Of a stretch of 64,000 nucleotides of DNA, positions 10,921-20,565 are shown piece after piece. Every line of letters starts with the position of its first letter. The stretch's first letter is position 1. A program made the translations under genes and the position numbers. The notes under the pieces were generated by a model, which was given only the letters and a program-made list of their open reading frames with translations, did no database searches and was not told where the DNA came from. Source of the DNA: Oleispira antarctica RB-8 (GTDB lineage Bacteria; Pseudomonadota; Gammaproteobacteria; Pseudomonadales; Oceanobacteraceae); contig FO203512.1 of NCBI GenBank assembly GCA_000967895.1, forward strand, positions 1,821,350 to 1,885,349, written 5' to 3'.

Positions 10921-11784
10921 TTACCAGTTGATTGTTATAGATGCACTATCTTCTTCACTAATACTTAGATAATCCAATACCCCTGATGTACTCGTGCCGC
11001 CTAAAGTCCATTGTGCATTAAGTGTCACTGTTTTGCTTTCTCTTATGTCTTCGTATTCTAAAGAACCTGTGCAGCTTGATGTTTCAGTGGCCACCCAATT
11101 CGTCATTTCTGAAGTCCAGCGAACGGTTTCTGTTCCACCCGCTGATCTAGTCGCGACTCGCGTACCCACATTTATACCCTCTTCATAAAGCTCAAGGGTG
11201 ATATTACCTAAGTCTCCAATAGTTCCTTGTAGCACTATTGATTGCTGCAAACTTGAAAGTGCATCTTCTCGAGTTGATACTGTTGATGTATAGCTCTGGT
11301 TTGAGCCAAAGACGGTCTCAACTTTCGAGCCCGTTTCGCCAAAATCAATCTCCCAATTGCATTGGTTCTCGGTATATTTTTCTTCCGAGCAGGCATAGGC
11401 ACTATTGAGCACTGAAAATATATCTGCGAATGAGGGGGCTAAAAATGCAGCACTGGCGAATGCGGCAAGGAATTGATCGTTTTCTGGAATGCTGTCGAGG
11501 TCAATGTCTGATGCTGCTCCTGTCATACTTTCAATTAATACCCATGTCTCAGATTCATCAATAGCGCTATTGGCTGTCAGTACATCATCATTTTCTTCAT
11601 TTTCGACAAAATTACAGACGCGATGAGTTTCGCTTACCAAGTCGTTTTCTTTAGGAGGGGTTGTTGGTGGGACTCCTTGCCCAGGAAATGCGTCAGCGCT
11701 GGATGAATCATCATTTGTGGAACTATCAGCTCCGCAGGCTGTGAGTAATGCACTTGAAATTAGTAAGGTAAGTAGTTGTTTCAT
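10921..11784 (-). CDS. Hypothetical secreted lipoprotein
   Basis: A 287-residue protein of unknown function. The N-terminus is a classical lipoprotein signal: two charged/polar residues, a hydrophobic run, and the lipobox LTAC with the lipidated cysteine at residue 17. A Ser/Asp-rich linker follows. Most of the mature chain is acidic and rich in Thr/Ser and beta-type sequence, with a few cysteines. No recognised domain. It begins 39 bp downstream of the hydrolase-OsmC start on the same strand, so the lipoprotein would be transcribed first. The role is not predictable from sequence. Confidence 0.75.
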   Translation of the reverse strand: MKQLLTLLISSALLTACGADSSTNDDSSSADAFPGQGVPPTTPPKENDLVSETHRVCNFVENEENDDVLTANSAIDESETWVLIESMTGAASDIDLDSIPENDQFLAAFASAAFLAPSFADIFSVLNSAYACSEEKYTENQCNWEIDFGETGSKVETVFGSNQSYTSTVSTREDALSSLQQSIVLQGTIGDLGNITLELYEEGINVGTRVATRSAGGTETVRWTSEMTNWVATETSSCTGSLEYEDIRESKTVTLNAQWTLGGTSTSGVLDYLSISEEDSASITINW

Positions 11785-12094
11785 TGAATGTCAGCCCATT
11801 TATTAATAATATCAATAGTATGGTGTACATTAAGTGACTGCTCTAGTTGTTATATCTAAAGATGAGAGCTGATTCTCCTTCTTAGAAACAAATACAACTA
11901 TCTGAGGTTTACAACTTAGCAAAGCGCAGAGGTTTGGCATTCCAAAAATTAGGGACTGATGTGTGTAAACCTGATTTGGTACATCTGTTCAAGTTGGCGC
12001 AAAAGAGCACTTGCTGGCTCTTCAGAATGTAATATCTCCCTGACATACTGCGTACTGGAAAAATAATAACAACCCAGTACGGAGTGAACTCACC
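11785..12094. other. Intergenic region between divergent lipoprotein and phosphatase genes
   Basis: 310 bp without a credible gene. Near the right end GTACTGG (12052-12058) is repeated inverted as CCAGTAC (12074-12080), just upstream of the GGAG ribosome-binding site of the phosphatase. The rest is AT-rich and presumably holds the two promoters; no clear -35/-10 pair stood out. Confidence 0.5.
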
Positions 12095-13147
12095 ATGAAA
12101 AAAACATTATTAGCGTTGGCATGTAGCACAATGGCAATGAGTGCTGTCGGTATGTCGAAAACACCCAGCCCTGAGCCTGTTGATGAAACCGTTGTGTACC
12201 CTACGCCAGAGACTGTGGTTCGATTCATTGCCATTGGTGATTCTGGCACAGGTGAGGATGGTCAGTACAAGGTGGCGGATGCGATGCAGGCTGTTTGTGA
12301 GCAGCGCGGTTGTGAATTTGCGATTGGTCTAGGCGATAATATTTATGAAAGTGGTGTCGATGGCGTGAACGATATCCAATTCGATACCAAGTTCGAAGAC
12401 CCTTACAAAAATATCGGTTTTCCATTTTATATGGCTTTAGGCAATCACGATAATACTTGGATCTTTGCTGGCGATGGCGCTGATAATGATAAGGGTGAAA
12501 TTCAAGTGGAGTATCATTACCGCACCGATCGTAAGAGCGACAAGTGGCAGATGCCTGCCCGTTTTTATCAATTTAGCGCGCCGCTGAATACGACGGTGCC
12601 TTTGGTTGAATTTTTCGCTATGGATACTAATCCCTCTGCATCAGCGGGGGATCCGAGCAATGAATATAATAAAGATGATTATTCTGAGTTGCAGGGCAAA
12701 TGGTTAAAAGACGGGTTTATGGCGTCTAAAGCACCGTGGAAAATTGCGTTTGGTCATCACCCGTATATCTCTAATGGTTCCCACGGCAATGCGGGTAATT
12801 ACGATAGTTTAGTCGGTCAGGGTAAGCATTTTAAAAAGATGACGGAAGAAAATATTTGTGGCAATGCCGATGCCATGATTGTTGGTCATACTCATGCATT
12901 GCAGTGGTTAAAGGAGAAAGAGTCTTGCCCTGGTACCTTCCATATTGTTAGTGGTGCAGGGGCTAAGACTAAAAACTTTGTCACGAAAAATAATCTTAAT
13001 GAATCTTATTGGCAGCAGGATGAAATCTTAGGGTTCTTTTATGTTGAAATTCAGGGGGATGAGTTCCGTGGTACGGCTTATACGGTTGACCCTGTCAGTG
13101 GCGAGTATAAAGCTTCTTATACTCGCACTATGAACAGGAAGAAGTAG
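12095..13147 (+). CDS. Secreted metallophosphoesterase (purple acid phosphatase-like)
   Basis: A 350-residue exported phosphatase. Residues 1 to about 20 are a Sec signal peptide (MKKTLLALAC then small residues). The calcineurin-like metal sites are all visible: D49 in AIGDSGTG, GDN at 80-82, GNHD at 116-119, GHHP around 220-223 and GHTH at 264-267. Order and spacing fit the tartrate-resistant/purple acid phosphatase branch. It would hydrolyse phosphomonoesters in the periplasm or outside the cell. A GGAG Shine-Dalgarno lies 8-11 nt upstream. It is a single-gene unit followed by a hairpin at 13167. Confidence 0.85.
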   Translation: MKKTLLALACSTMAMSAVGMSKTPSPEPVDETVVYPTPETVVRFIAIGDSGTGEDGQYKVADAMQAVCEQRGCEFAIGLGDNIYESGVDGVNDIQFDTKFEDPYKNIGFPFYMALGNHDNTWIFAGDGADNDKGEIQVEYHYRTDRKSDKWQMPARFYQFSAPLNTTVPLVEFFAMDTNPSASAGDPSNEYNKDDYSELQGKWLKDGFMASKAPWKIAFGHHPYISNGSHGNAGNYDSLVGQGKHFKKMTEENICGNADAMIVGHTHALQWLKEKESCPGTFHIVSGAGAKTKNFVTKNNLNESYWQQDEILGFFYVEIQGDEFRGTAYTVDPVSGEYKASYTRTMNRKK

Positions 13148-13166
13148 GGGCGAGCTGTAATACGAG

Positions 13167-13196
13167 TCAGCAGCGTGTGCTGCTGAACTGGTTTTT
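13167..13196 (+). terminator. Rho-independent terminator after phosphatase gene
   Basis: TCAGCAGC (13167-13174) pairs exactly with GCTGCTGA (13179-13186) around GTGT. A TTTTT run follows at 13192-13196. Confidence 0.6.
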
Positions 13197-13215
13197 CATT
13201 CGGTGTTTTGGTGTA

Positions 13216-14247
13216 TTAGCTCTTTGAGTGCAATGTCCGATACTCGCCGGGAGCATGTCCGGTCCAAGATTTAAAACGGCGGTGAAAAGAGCGTACTTCG
13301 CTGAAACCTAAGTTACTGGCTATCTCATTAATCGCAACATGGGTCGTGGTTAACCACTCTATTGCGGTTTCTCGGCGAATATCATCGAGTAAGTTTTGAT
13401 AGCCTGTACCCGCTTCTTGCAGTCTGCGCTGCAGTGTTCGCTCGGTCATATCTAACGCTTCGGCGACCTTTTCTTTACGGGGTAATTCATGTTCCATTAA
13501 GCGTCTTAATACGGCACGCACTTGCAATATGATGGTCTTTTTTTGCTTGATTTCGTCCATCATGGATTCAGCTTGTTGAGTCAGGCTTTGTAATAAGCCT
13601 GGGTCAGGCTGGCGCAATGGAATGTCTAATACTTCTTCGTCAACAATCAGTGCGCTGCGCTTTGCATTGAATTCAATATCGCAGCCAAACATGTCTTGGT
13701 ATACCGCAAGCTCTTCTGAATTAGGCTGGTCGCGTTCTAGTTGCACGCAATAGGGTTTTCCTTCAGGAAGATCCGCGAGGTAGCGAGCAAACTGTGTCCA
13801 GGAATAAAGAACATTGTCGATCATGTGAGGAATGATGACGGGGTCGTCATATTGGCAAGTCCAGCAGACCGCTAAGCGAGGGCCTGCTTTTTCAAGCTTT
13901 GTTACGCCCATATCGCCAACAATGGATTCATACATGGGTGTCATGTGCAGTGCTTCACGAGCGCTGCGGCAATTCATAATCATGTAACCGAAGATGCTGT
14001 AAGACCCTGGTTGCACATAAGTGCCACTTTTTAGACCGAAGAGGGGATCATTGCAGGCATCAACCAGCCAGCGAATGAGGCGCTGAAATTCAGTGCCCGT
14101 TACGCGAGTGATGCTGTTGTCTAAAATTCCGACGGGTAGATCATTTTGTACAAGCGCGTCTTCTGCTTCAATGCCATAATCTTGCGCGGCGCGTAAGTAT
14201 TGGCGCAATGCAGCGGTTGAAGCGGATCCAAGGCGGTCTTCAGTCAT
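13216..14247 (-). CDS. AraC-family transcriptional regulator
   Basis: A 343-residue regulator. The N-terminal about 200 residues match the 'arabinose-binding domain of AraC' type found in OruR/GbuR-like proteins, not a cupin. The C-terminal about 100 residues carry two helix-turn-helix units: MTERTLQRRLQEAG and INEIASNLGFSEVRSFHRRF, ending in TGHAPGEYR. It is divergent from the flavoprotein-dehydrogenase-kinase operon at 14449, with a 201-bp shared intergenic region. It is therefore the likely local activator of that operon. The ligand is unknown; a glycerol ether or fatty-type compound would fit the neighbours (inference). Confidence 0.85.
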   Translation of the reverse strand: MTEDRLGSASTAALRQYLRAAQDYGIEAEDALVQNDLPVGILDNSITRVTGTEFQRLIRWLVDACNDPLFGLKSGTYVQPGSYSIFGYMIMNCRSAREALHMTPMYESIVGDMGVTKLEKAGPRLAVCWTCQYDDPVIIPHMIDNVLYSWTQFARYLADLPEGKPYCVQLERDQPNSEELAVYQDMFGCDIEFNAKRSALIVDEEVLDIPLRQPDPGLLQSLTQQAESMMDEIKQKKTIILQVRAVLRRLMEHELPRKEKVAEALDMTERTLQRRLQEAGTGYQNLLDDIRRETAIEWLTTTHVAINEIASNLGFSEVRSFHRRFKSWTGHAPGEYRTLHSKS

Positions 14248-14448
14248 AGGGCTATTTAATAATTTCTATGGTGGGGTGGCCTAATTTACTACTTGGCTGT
14301 CCGAAAGTGACGTTGCTAATTCCGGCTGCCTCCGTAGACTAATCGTTATCTTAGCGCTACCTGCGCTATGGGTCTATTACTGACTGTAAAAAATAATGTG
14401 ATAGCTCATTAAATTGTTATTGAAAATAAAAAGTATTGGGAGAGAATT

Positions 14449-16056
14449 ATGCGTCGTTGGAATGGTTGGGGTGATGACAGTACCACTAAAGAAGTTTCTG
14501 AACACGGCGGTGCATTAATTCGTAGTTTTATCGGTGAGCCAAAAGCATTGGCAGATGTTTCGCTTGAAAGTGTTATGGCTAAAGTGCCAGCGTCTCGGTT
14601 ACCTAAGCACCCTTTAATCAGTACTGATGCAGAAGAGCGTGTTCGCCACGCTCGTGGGCAAAGTTTTCCTGATTGGCTAGCCATGCGCAGCGGTGACTTT
14701 GATGTTTTCCCAGATGGTATTGCTTATCCAGAGACCAGCACTCAGGTACGTGAGATTTTAGACCTTGCGGTCGAGCATGATTTTATCGTAATCCCCTATG
14801 GTGGCGGTACGTCGGTTGCGGGTCATATTACACCTCAGGAAAATGCTAAAGCGATTCTAACGATTGATATGGGTCGTATGAATCAGTTGATGGAGCTGAA
14901 CGAAGAAAGCCAAATAGCGACGTTTGGTGCAGGTACACCTGGGCCGCAAGTTGAATCTCAGCTGCAAGCCCGCGGTTATACGTTAGGTCATTATCCTCAG
15001 TCTTGGGAATTGTCGACCATTGGTGGTTGGGTTGCGACGCGTTCTTCAGGTCAGCAGTCGTTACGTTATGGTCGTATTGAGCAGATGTTTGCCGGGGGTA
15101 AGTTGGAAACAATGCTCGGGACGATGGATATTCCTACCATTCCTGCGTCTTCTGCTGGCCCTGATATGCGTGAAGTCACAATGGGTATGGAAGGCCGTAT
15201 GGGCATCTATACCGAAGTTAAAGTGCGTGTTGTGCGTGTGGCGCAAGAAGAAAAATTCATGGTGTGTTTTATGCCAAGCTGGGAAGCCGGTAAAGCGGTT
15301 GCCCGTGAAGTGGCGCAGCAAAAAATCCCAATGTCGATGATGCGTGTGAGTAATGCGGCGGAGACCCGTGCTCATGCAAACTTGGGTACGACGTTAAAGC
15401 AATTCAAATTGTTGGATGGTTATTTACGCTTTCGTGGCTTAGATGATAACCGCTGCATGTTGACCTTTGGTGTGACGGGCAGCAAATTGCAAAATAAATC
15501 TTCGATGAAGCAAGTTAAGAAGATTTTAAGACAATACAAGGGTATCGGTGGTCCGTTGGCGAATATCATGGGATCCATCTGGGCTCATGGTCGCTTCAAG
15601 TTTCCGTATTTGCGTGAAACAACGTGGGCACAAGGGATTGCTGTTGATACATTAGAGACGTCTACCGATTGGGATAACGTTGATAATATGATGAATGGCA
15701 TGGAAGAATCGTTACGTACTGCGCTGAAAGATGAAGGCGAAGAGGTCATGGTTTTCACGCATCTTTCTCATGTTTATGGTCAAGGTTCGAGTATTTATAC
15801 TACTTATTTCTTCCGCTGCGCGGATACGTATGAAAATACGTTAGCACGCTGGAAAAAATTAAAGGGCAATACCTGTGATGTTATTGCGCAAGGTCGTGCG
15901 ACGATTTCTCATCAGCATGGTGTTGGTCGTGATCACGCGCCTTATATGCCTGCAGAAAAAGGCGAACTCGGAATGCGTGTGATCGAAACCTTGATTAAAG
16001 ATTTTGATCCAGAGAAGCGTTTAAACCCGGGTGTTTTGATTGAAGATGATAAATAA
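14449..16056 (+). CDS. FAD-binding oxidase, alkyl-DHAP synthase-like
   Basis: A 535-residue protein of the vanillyl-alcohol-oxidase flavoprotein fold. An N-terminal RRWNGWGDD resembles alkyldihydroxyacetonephosphate synthase (AGPS). Residues about 80-270 form the PCMH FAD domain with IPYGGGTSVAGH. The segment WELSTIGGWVATRSSGQQ is close to the AGPS signature. The C-terminal HQHGVGRDHAPYM is the family's His-rich region and RLNPGVL the end. AGPS swaps the acyl chain of acyl-DHAP for a fatty alcohol, making an ether lipid precursor; whether this bacterial relative makes or breaks ether bonds is open. It leads an operon with a G3P dehydrogenase and a kinase. AGAGA precedes the ATG. Confidence 0.75.
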   Translation: MRRWNGWGDDSTTKEVSEHGGALIRSFIGEPKALADVSLESVMAKVPASRLPKHPLISTDAEERVRHARGQSFPDWLAMRSGDFDVFPDGIAYPETSTQVREILDLAVEHDFIVIPYGGGTSVAGHITPQENAKAILTIDMGRMNQLMELNEESQIATFGAGTPGPQVESQLQARGYTLGHYPQSWELSTIGGWVATRSSGQQSLRYGRIEQMFAGGKLETMLGTMDIPTIPASSAGPDMREVTMGMEGRMGIYTEVKVRVVRVAQEEKFMVCFMPSWEAGKAVAREVAQQKIPMSMMRVSNAAETRAHANLGTTLKQFKLLDGYLRFRGLDDNRCMLTFGVTGSKLQNKSSMKQVKKILRQYKGIGGPLANIMGSIWAHGRFKFPYLRETTWAQGIAVDTLETSTDWDNVDNMMNGMEESLRTALKDEGEEVMVFTHLSHVYGQGSSIYTTYFFRCADTYENTLARWKKLKGNTCDVIAQGRATISHQHGVGRDHAPYMPAEKGELGMRVIETLIKDFDPEKRLNPGVLIEDDK

Positions 16057-16150
16057 ACAGTTTCTATAAATACAGTTTAAATGTTTATCAACTTTCTTTT
16101 TACTTTCCACTGCTGACGACGAGTTAGCAGTTTTTAATAGAGCAGTTATT

Positions 16151-17749
16151 ATGTGGCAAGAAGCATGGCAATCAGGTAATCGTGAACTGTTGCTAAATCG
16201 CTTGAGAGAAAACAAGCAAGACGAATGGGATGTTGTTGTTGCTGGTGGTGGTATTACAGGCGCGGGTATTGCGCGTGAAGCTGCACGACGTGGTTTGAGT
16301 GTCTTACTGGTGGATCGCCAAGATTTTGCTTGGGGAACGTCTAGTCGTTCTTCAAAAATGGTGCATGGTGGGTTGCGCTATATTGCTGCTGGCGATATTA
16401 AAACAACCATGCATTCGGTTTCTGAGCGCGAGCGCTTAATGAATGAAGCGCCGGGGCTGGTCGATCAAATGGGTTATTTGATGGCGCATTATAAAGGCGG
16501 TTTTCCAGGACCGTTTGTTTTTAATAGCTTACTTCGCATTTATGATTTCTTTGCGGGGAAAAAGTATCGTAAATTTCATAAGCTGAAAAACTTTGAGTAT
16601 CTAAGCCCGTTAATTAACGAGCATGAGTTAATTGGCGGAACTCAGTTCGCAGACGCGGTGACAGATGATTCTCGTTTAGTAATTCGTGTTCTGCGTGAAG
16701 CACAAAAAGACGGTGCTGAAGTTATTAACTATGTTGCGGTTGATTCTTTAATTAAAGAAAACGGCAATGTCGTGGGCGTGCATCTTAAAAATGCAGAGAA
16801 TGACGAAATTTATTCGGTAAAAGCGAAAGTCGTTATTAATGCGACGGGTGCTTGGGCCGATCAGTTGCGCGGCGAAGTGAGCGACGAAAAAAATATTCGT
16901 CCTGCCCGAGGCAGTCATCTTGTTGTGCCTAGTTGGCGCTTGCCAGTTGCGCAGGCGTTCACCGCAATGCACCCAGATGATCAACGTCCTATTTTTATCT
17001 TTCCTTGGGAAGGTCGTACTATTATTGGAACGACGGACTTAGATAATAAAGGCATTGATAATAAAGAAGTCGCAATGACGCGAGCAGAACTTGAGTATCT
17101 GATGCGTGTGGCTAACTTTCAATTCCCCAAGGCAGGCTTAGTGGAAAAAGACATTATTTCTTCGTGGGCGGGGGTGCGTCCGTTAGTAAGTTCTGGTGCA
17201 CTGAATCCTTCGAAAGAAAAACGCAACCACAGTGTTTGGAGCGATAACGGCTTGGTAACGGTGAGTGGTGGTAAATTAACCACGTTCCGTTTGATTGCTT
17301 TAGATGTTCTCGCTGCGGCAGAGCCCTATTTGCCGAATTTTAATGCAAAAGATTTTGGTGCCGATATGTTCACCAAGTTCAAGCCGACGCATCGTTTATT
17401 TAAATCTCTTCCAGGGTACTTGAAAAAACGTTTGCAAGGCCATTATGGTATGGACAGTGATCGCTTATTAGAGCAAGCGCATGCCAATGAATTGGACGTA
17501 ATTCCCGGTGCGAGTGCTATGTGGGCTGAATTGCGTTGGTCAGCCAAAAATGAAGCCGTTGTGCATTTGGATGATCTGTTATTGCGCCGAACTCGCATTG
17601 GTTTATTGGTTGAGCAGGGCGGCTTGATTTATGAAAATAAAATCAAAGCCATTTGTTGCCAAGAGCTAAACTGGACGGAACCACAGTGGCAAGAAGAGCT
17701 AGAGCGTTACAAGTCTATATGGAATAAATACTACAGTATTCCTGCCTAA
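16151..17749 (+). CDS. Glycerol-3-phosphate dehydrogenase-type flavoprotein
   Basis: A 532-residue GlpD-like enzyme that oxidises sn-glycerol 3-phosphate or a related polyol phosphate to the ketone at the inner membrane, passing electrons to quinone. The FAD-binding VVVAGGGITGAGIAREAARRG and the downstream SSRSSKMVHGGLRYI are diagnostic. IIGTTDLDNKG and SGGKLTTFR also match, and the C-terminal DAO_C cap is present. It lies 95 bp after the AGPS-like gene and 88 bp before the kinase gene, same strand. It could be the housekeeping GlpD, but the genetic context suggests a dedicated paralogue acting on an ether-substituted substrate (inference). Confidence 0.85.
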   Translation: MWQEAWQSGNRELLLNRLRENKQDEWDVVVAGGGITGAGIAREAARRGLSVLLVDRQDFAWGTSSRSSKMVHGGLRYIAAGDIKTTMHSVSERERLMNEAPGLVDQMGYLMAHYKGGFPGPFVFNSLLRIYDFFAGKKYRKFHKLKNFEYLSPLINEHELIGGTQFADAVTDDSRLVIRVLREAQKDGAEVINYVAVDSLIKENGNVVGVHLKNAENDEIYSVKAKVVINATGAWADQLRGEVSDEKNIRPARGSHLVVPSWRLPVAQAFTAMHPDDQRPIFIFPWEGRTIIGTTDLDNKGIDNKEVAMTRAELEYLMRVANFQFPKAGLVEKDIISSWAGVRPLVSSGALNPSKEKRNHSVWSDNGLVTVSGGKLTTFRLIALDVLAAAEPYLPNFNAKDFGADMFTKFKPTHRLFKSLPGYLKKRLQGHYGMDSDRLLEQAHANELDVIPGASAMWAELRWSAKNEAVVHLDDLLLRRTRIGLLVEQGGLIYENKIKAICCQELNWTEPQWQEELERYKSIWNKYYSIPA

Positions 17750-17836
17750 TACATTTCGAACATTACAAAATTCGCCTCAACTTTTTACAGTATGTTATCG
17801 GTTGGGGTGAACAACAATAATAAAAAGGAAAATGCT

Positions 17837-19399
17837 GTGACTCAGTCGCAATATGTACTTGCCATTGATAATGGTACACAGAGCATTCGTGCTTTGGTGT
17901 TTGATGAGCAAGGCAATGAGGTTGCTAAAAGCAAAGTCAATTTAGAGGCCTATTTTTCTAATAATCCAGGCTGGGCTGAACAAGATGCTGATTATTATTG
18001 GCAGTCGCTTGGGCAGGCTTGTCAGGATTTGTGGGCGCAAGGGATTATTAAGCCCGAGCAAATTAAAGGGGTGGCACTGACAACTCAGCGCTATACCATG
18101 ATCAATCTAGACGCGGATAAAAAGCCTCTTAGACCTGCGGTTGTGTGGATGGATCAGCGTCGAGCAGACGTTGAAAAACCGCTTACAGGAGTATGGGGTT
18201 TTTTAATTAAGGCGCTTGGCCTGACGAATGTGATTACTGAAATGCGAGCGAAAGCCCGTGATAATTGGATTCAGCAGCATCAGCCAGAGATTTGGCAGAA
18301 AACCCGTCATTATGTCAGTCTCTCAACGTATTTAACTTACAAACTAACGGGTCAGTTAAAGGACTCGACGGGTTCGACCATGGGGTATTTACCTTATGAT
18401 TATCGGAAGCAGCAGTGGGCGAAAAAAAGCGATTTGAAGTGGAAGCTGTTAGCCGCTACGCGAGACATGATGCCTGAACTGGTTAAACCGGGAGAGTTGC
18501 TGGGCGAAATTACCGCAGAGGCTTCAGTATTTACCGCTTTGCCTCAGGGTTTGAGGATGATTGCCGCCGCCTCCGATAAAGCCTGTGAAGTGCTGGGTTC
18601 GGGAGGTGTTGAGCCTCATGTTGGGTGTTTGAGTTATGGCACCACGGCAACGATTAATACCTCGACTAAAAAATACGTCGAAACTATTCCTTTTATTCCT
18701 CCATATTCCGCAGCCATGCCGGGTGTTTATAATACCGAGATGATGGTTTATCGGGGCTTCTGGATGGTGAGCTGGTTTAAAACCGAGTTTGCCCAAGCAG
18801 AGCAGCGCAAAGCCAAAGAGCTAGGGGTTGAAACTGAGCAACTTTTTGATGAGTTATTAAATCAAGTGCCCGCGGGTTCGATGGGATTAATGATGCAGCC
18901 TTATTGGTCGCCTGGGGTTCGTCAGCCAGGGCCGGAAGGTAAAGGGGCGTTAATCGGCTTTGGTGATGTGCATAAACGTGCTCATGTTTATCGCGCTATT
19001 TTGGAAGGTCTGGCGTATGAGTTGCGCAGCGGTAAAGAGCAAATAGAAAAACGCAGCGGCACTAAAATCACCTGTTTGCGTGTGTCCGGTGGTGGTTCGC
19101 AAAGTGATGCTGCAATGCAGTTGACGGCTGATATTTTTGGTATGACCGCAGAGCGTCCGCATACTTATGAAGCTTCGGGTTTAGGCGCGGCGATCAATTG
19201 TTTTGTCGGTTTGGGTATTTATTCTGACTATAATGAAGCGATTGATAAAATGACACGCTTAGGCGATGTGTTTGAGCCCGATTTACCCACGGTGCAGTTG
19301 TACGATCGACTGTATAAAGAAGTGTATAAAAAGATGTACCAGCGCATGAAGCCTTTGTATCACTCGATACGAGACATTACGGGCTATCCAAAGAAATAA
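17837..19399 (+). CDS. FGGY-family carbohydrate/polyol kinase
   Basis: ATP-dependent sugar or polyol kinase, glycerol kinase/xylulokinase superfamily. The phosphate-1 loop LAIDNGTQSIRALVFDEQG is at the N-terminus, WMDQRRAD is the substrate region, and ASDKACEVLGSGG and RVSGGGSQSDAAMQ are the C-terminal FGGY signature. A GTG start at 17837 is preferred over an upstream in-frame ATG (17792). AAGGA lies 6 nt ahead and the family's conserved core begins a few residues later. This gives 520 residues. With the GlpD-like enzyme upstream, the simplest reading is phosphorylation of glycerol or an alkylglycerol. Substrate not provable here. Confidence 0.8.
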   Translation: MTQSQYVLAIDNGTQSIRALVFDEQGNEVAKSKVNLEAYFSNNPGWAEQDADYYWQSLGQACQDLWAQGIIKPEQIKGVALTTQRYTMINLDADKKPLRPAVVWMDQRRADVEKPLTGVWGFLIKALGLTNVITEMRAKARDNWIQQHQPEIWQKTRHYVSLSTYLTYKLTGQLKDSTGSTMGYLPYDYRKQQWAKKSDLKWKLLAATRDMMPELVKPGELLGEITAEASVFTALPQGLRMIAAASDKACEVLGSGGVEPHVGCLSYGTTATINTSTKKYVETIPFIPPYSAAMPGVYNTEMMVYRGFWMVSWFKTEFAQAEQRKAKELGVETEQLFDELLNQVPAGSMGLMMQPYWSPGVRQPGPEGKGALIGFGDVHKRAHVYRAILEGLAYELRSGKEQIEKRSGTKITCLRVSGGGSQSDAAMQLTADIFGMTAERPHTYEASGLGAAINCFVGLGIYSDYNEAIDKMTRLGDVFEPDLPTVQLYDRLYKEVYKKMYQRMKPLYHSIRDITGYPKK

Positions 19400-19491
19400 A
19401 AATAGAAAATAGCATGAACGGTGCAAAAATCTCTAACGCTATATCCGCAGTTGACTACACTGAATAAGATATAACTTATGTGGAGTGAATT

Positions 19492-20457
19492 ATGAGTGGA
19501 GTTCTGAGCTCGGTTGATGCGCGTACTCAGCTGGTAGGTCAAAATAGACTGGAGCTTTTATTGTTTAGCTTGGGTGGGCGACAGCGCTTTGCAATTAACG
19601 TATTTAAAGTGCAAGAGGTTATGAGCCTGCCTCCGTTGACCGAAATCCCTGATCGTCATGAGCTTGTGGTAGGGGTTACTCATTTGCGTGGACAAACCAT
19701 TCCTGTGATTGATTTACGCCGTGCTATTAAGATGGGTACAACGGTTATTGATGAGAACTCAACGATTATCGTGACGGAATACAATATGACCGTTCAGGCT
19801 TTTCTTGTGGCGGGGGTTGAACGTATTGTTAACATGAATTGGAATGAAATATTGCCGCCTCCGGTGGGGGCGGGACGTGCACATTATTTGACGGCGATTA
19901 GCCGCATGGATGATCGTATTGTTGAGATTATCGATGTGGAAAAAGTCTTGGCCGAGATAACCCCCTACAATCCTGAAATTAGTGATGCCTGGATTGATGA
20001 TGATCTTGTTGAGCTAATTAAAGGTAAGCAAATACTCATAGCAGATGATTCACAGGTTGCCTTGAATCAGGTGACGGGGGTTTTGGTAAAGCTGGGTATC
20101 GATGTTGTTGCAACGCACAATGGCCTTGAAGCGTATCAGGTGCTTGAAGCTTGGAAGGCAGAAGGCAAGGATATTGCCAATGATGTTCTTATGCTAATTA
20201 CCGATGCAGAGATGCCAGAAATGGATGGGTATATGTTAACTACCGAGATTCGTAAAGACCCTGAGTTGAAAGGCATGTTCATTGTCTTGCATACCTCTTT
20301 ATCGGGCAGTTTTAATAAGGCGATGGTTGAGAAAGTAGGCTGTGATGGATTTTTATCTAAGTTTCAGCCAGAGAAATTAACTCGAGAAGTGCAGCGTATT
20401 ATTCGTAAGAAATTAGGCATTGAAGAGAAGGAAGAAAATAGCGATGCTGAGTTATAG
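19492..20457 (+). CDS. cheV: Chemotaxis adaptor CheV (CheW-receiver fusion)
   Basis: Couples chemoreceptors to CheA, with a phosphorylatable domain for adaptation. Residues about 18-160 form a CheW domain (FKVQEVMSLPPLTEIP, GVTHLRGQTIPVIDLR). Residues about 180-305 form a receiver with acidic pocket ADDS (about 184-187), phospho-acceptor D238 in LITDAEMPEMDG and K290 in FLSKF. Length 321 residues, usual for CheV. The ribosome-binding site TGGAG lies upstream of the ATG. It is a single-gene unit; the nearby minus-strand coiled-coil gene at 21457 may belong to the same signalling network. Confidence 0.92.
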   Translation: MSGVLSSVDARTQLVGQNRLELLLFSLGGRQRFAINVFKVQEVMSLPPLTEIPDRHELVVGVTHLRGQTIPVIDLRRAIKMGTTVIDENSTIIVTEYNMTVQAFLVAGVERIVNMNWNEILPPPVGAGRAHYLTAISRMDDRIVEIIDVEKVLAEITPYNPEISDAWIDDDLVELIKGKQILIADDSQVALNQVTGVLVKLGIDVVATHNGLEAYQVLEAWKAEGKDIANDVLMLITDAEMPEMDGYMLTTEIRKDPELKGMFIVLHTSLSGSFNKAMVEKVGCDGFLSKFQPEKLTREVQRIIRKKLGIEEKEENSDAEL

Positions 20458-20565
20458 ACGATAAATTGTCATCATAGGGGGGTGAAATAATTTCACGCCC
20501 TGCATCTCTATGTATAATGATGTGGCCGCTGTATTAATGTGCCGTCATGTCATTATAGGAAGATT

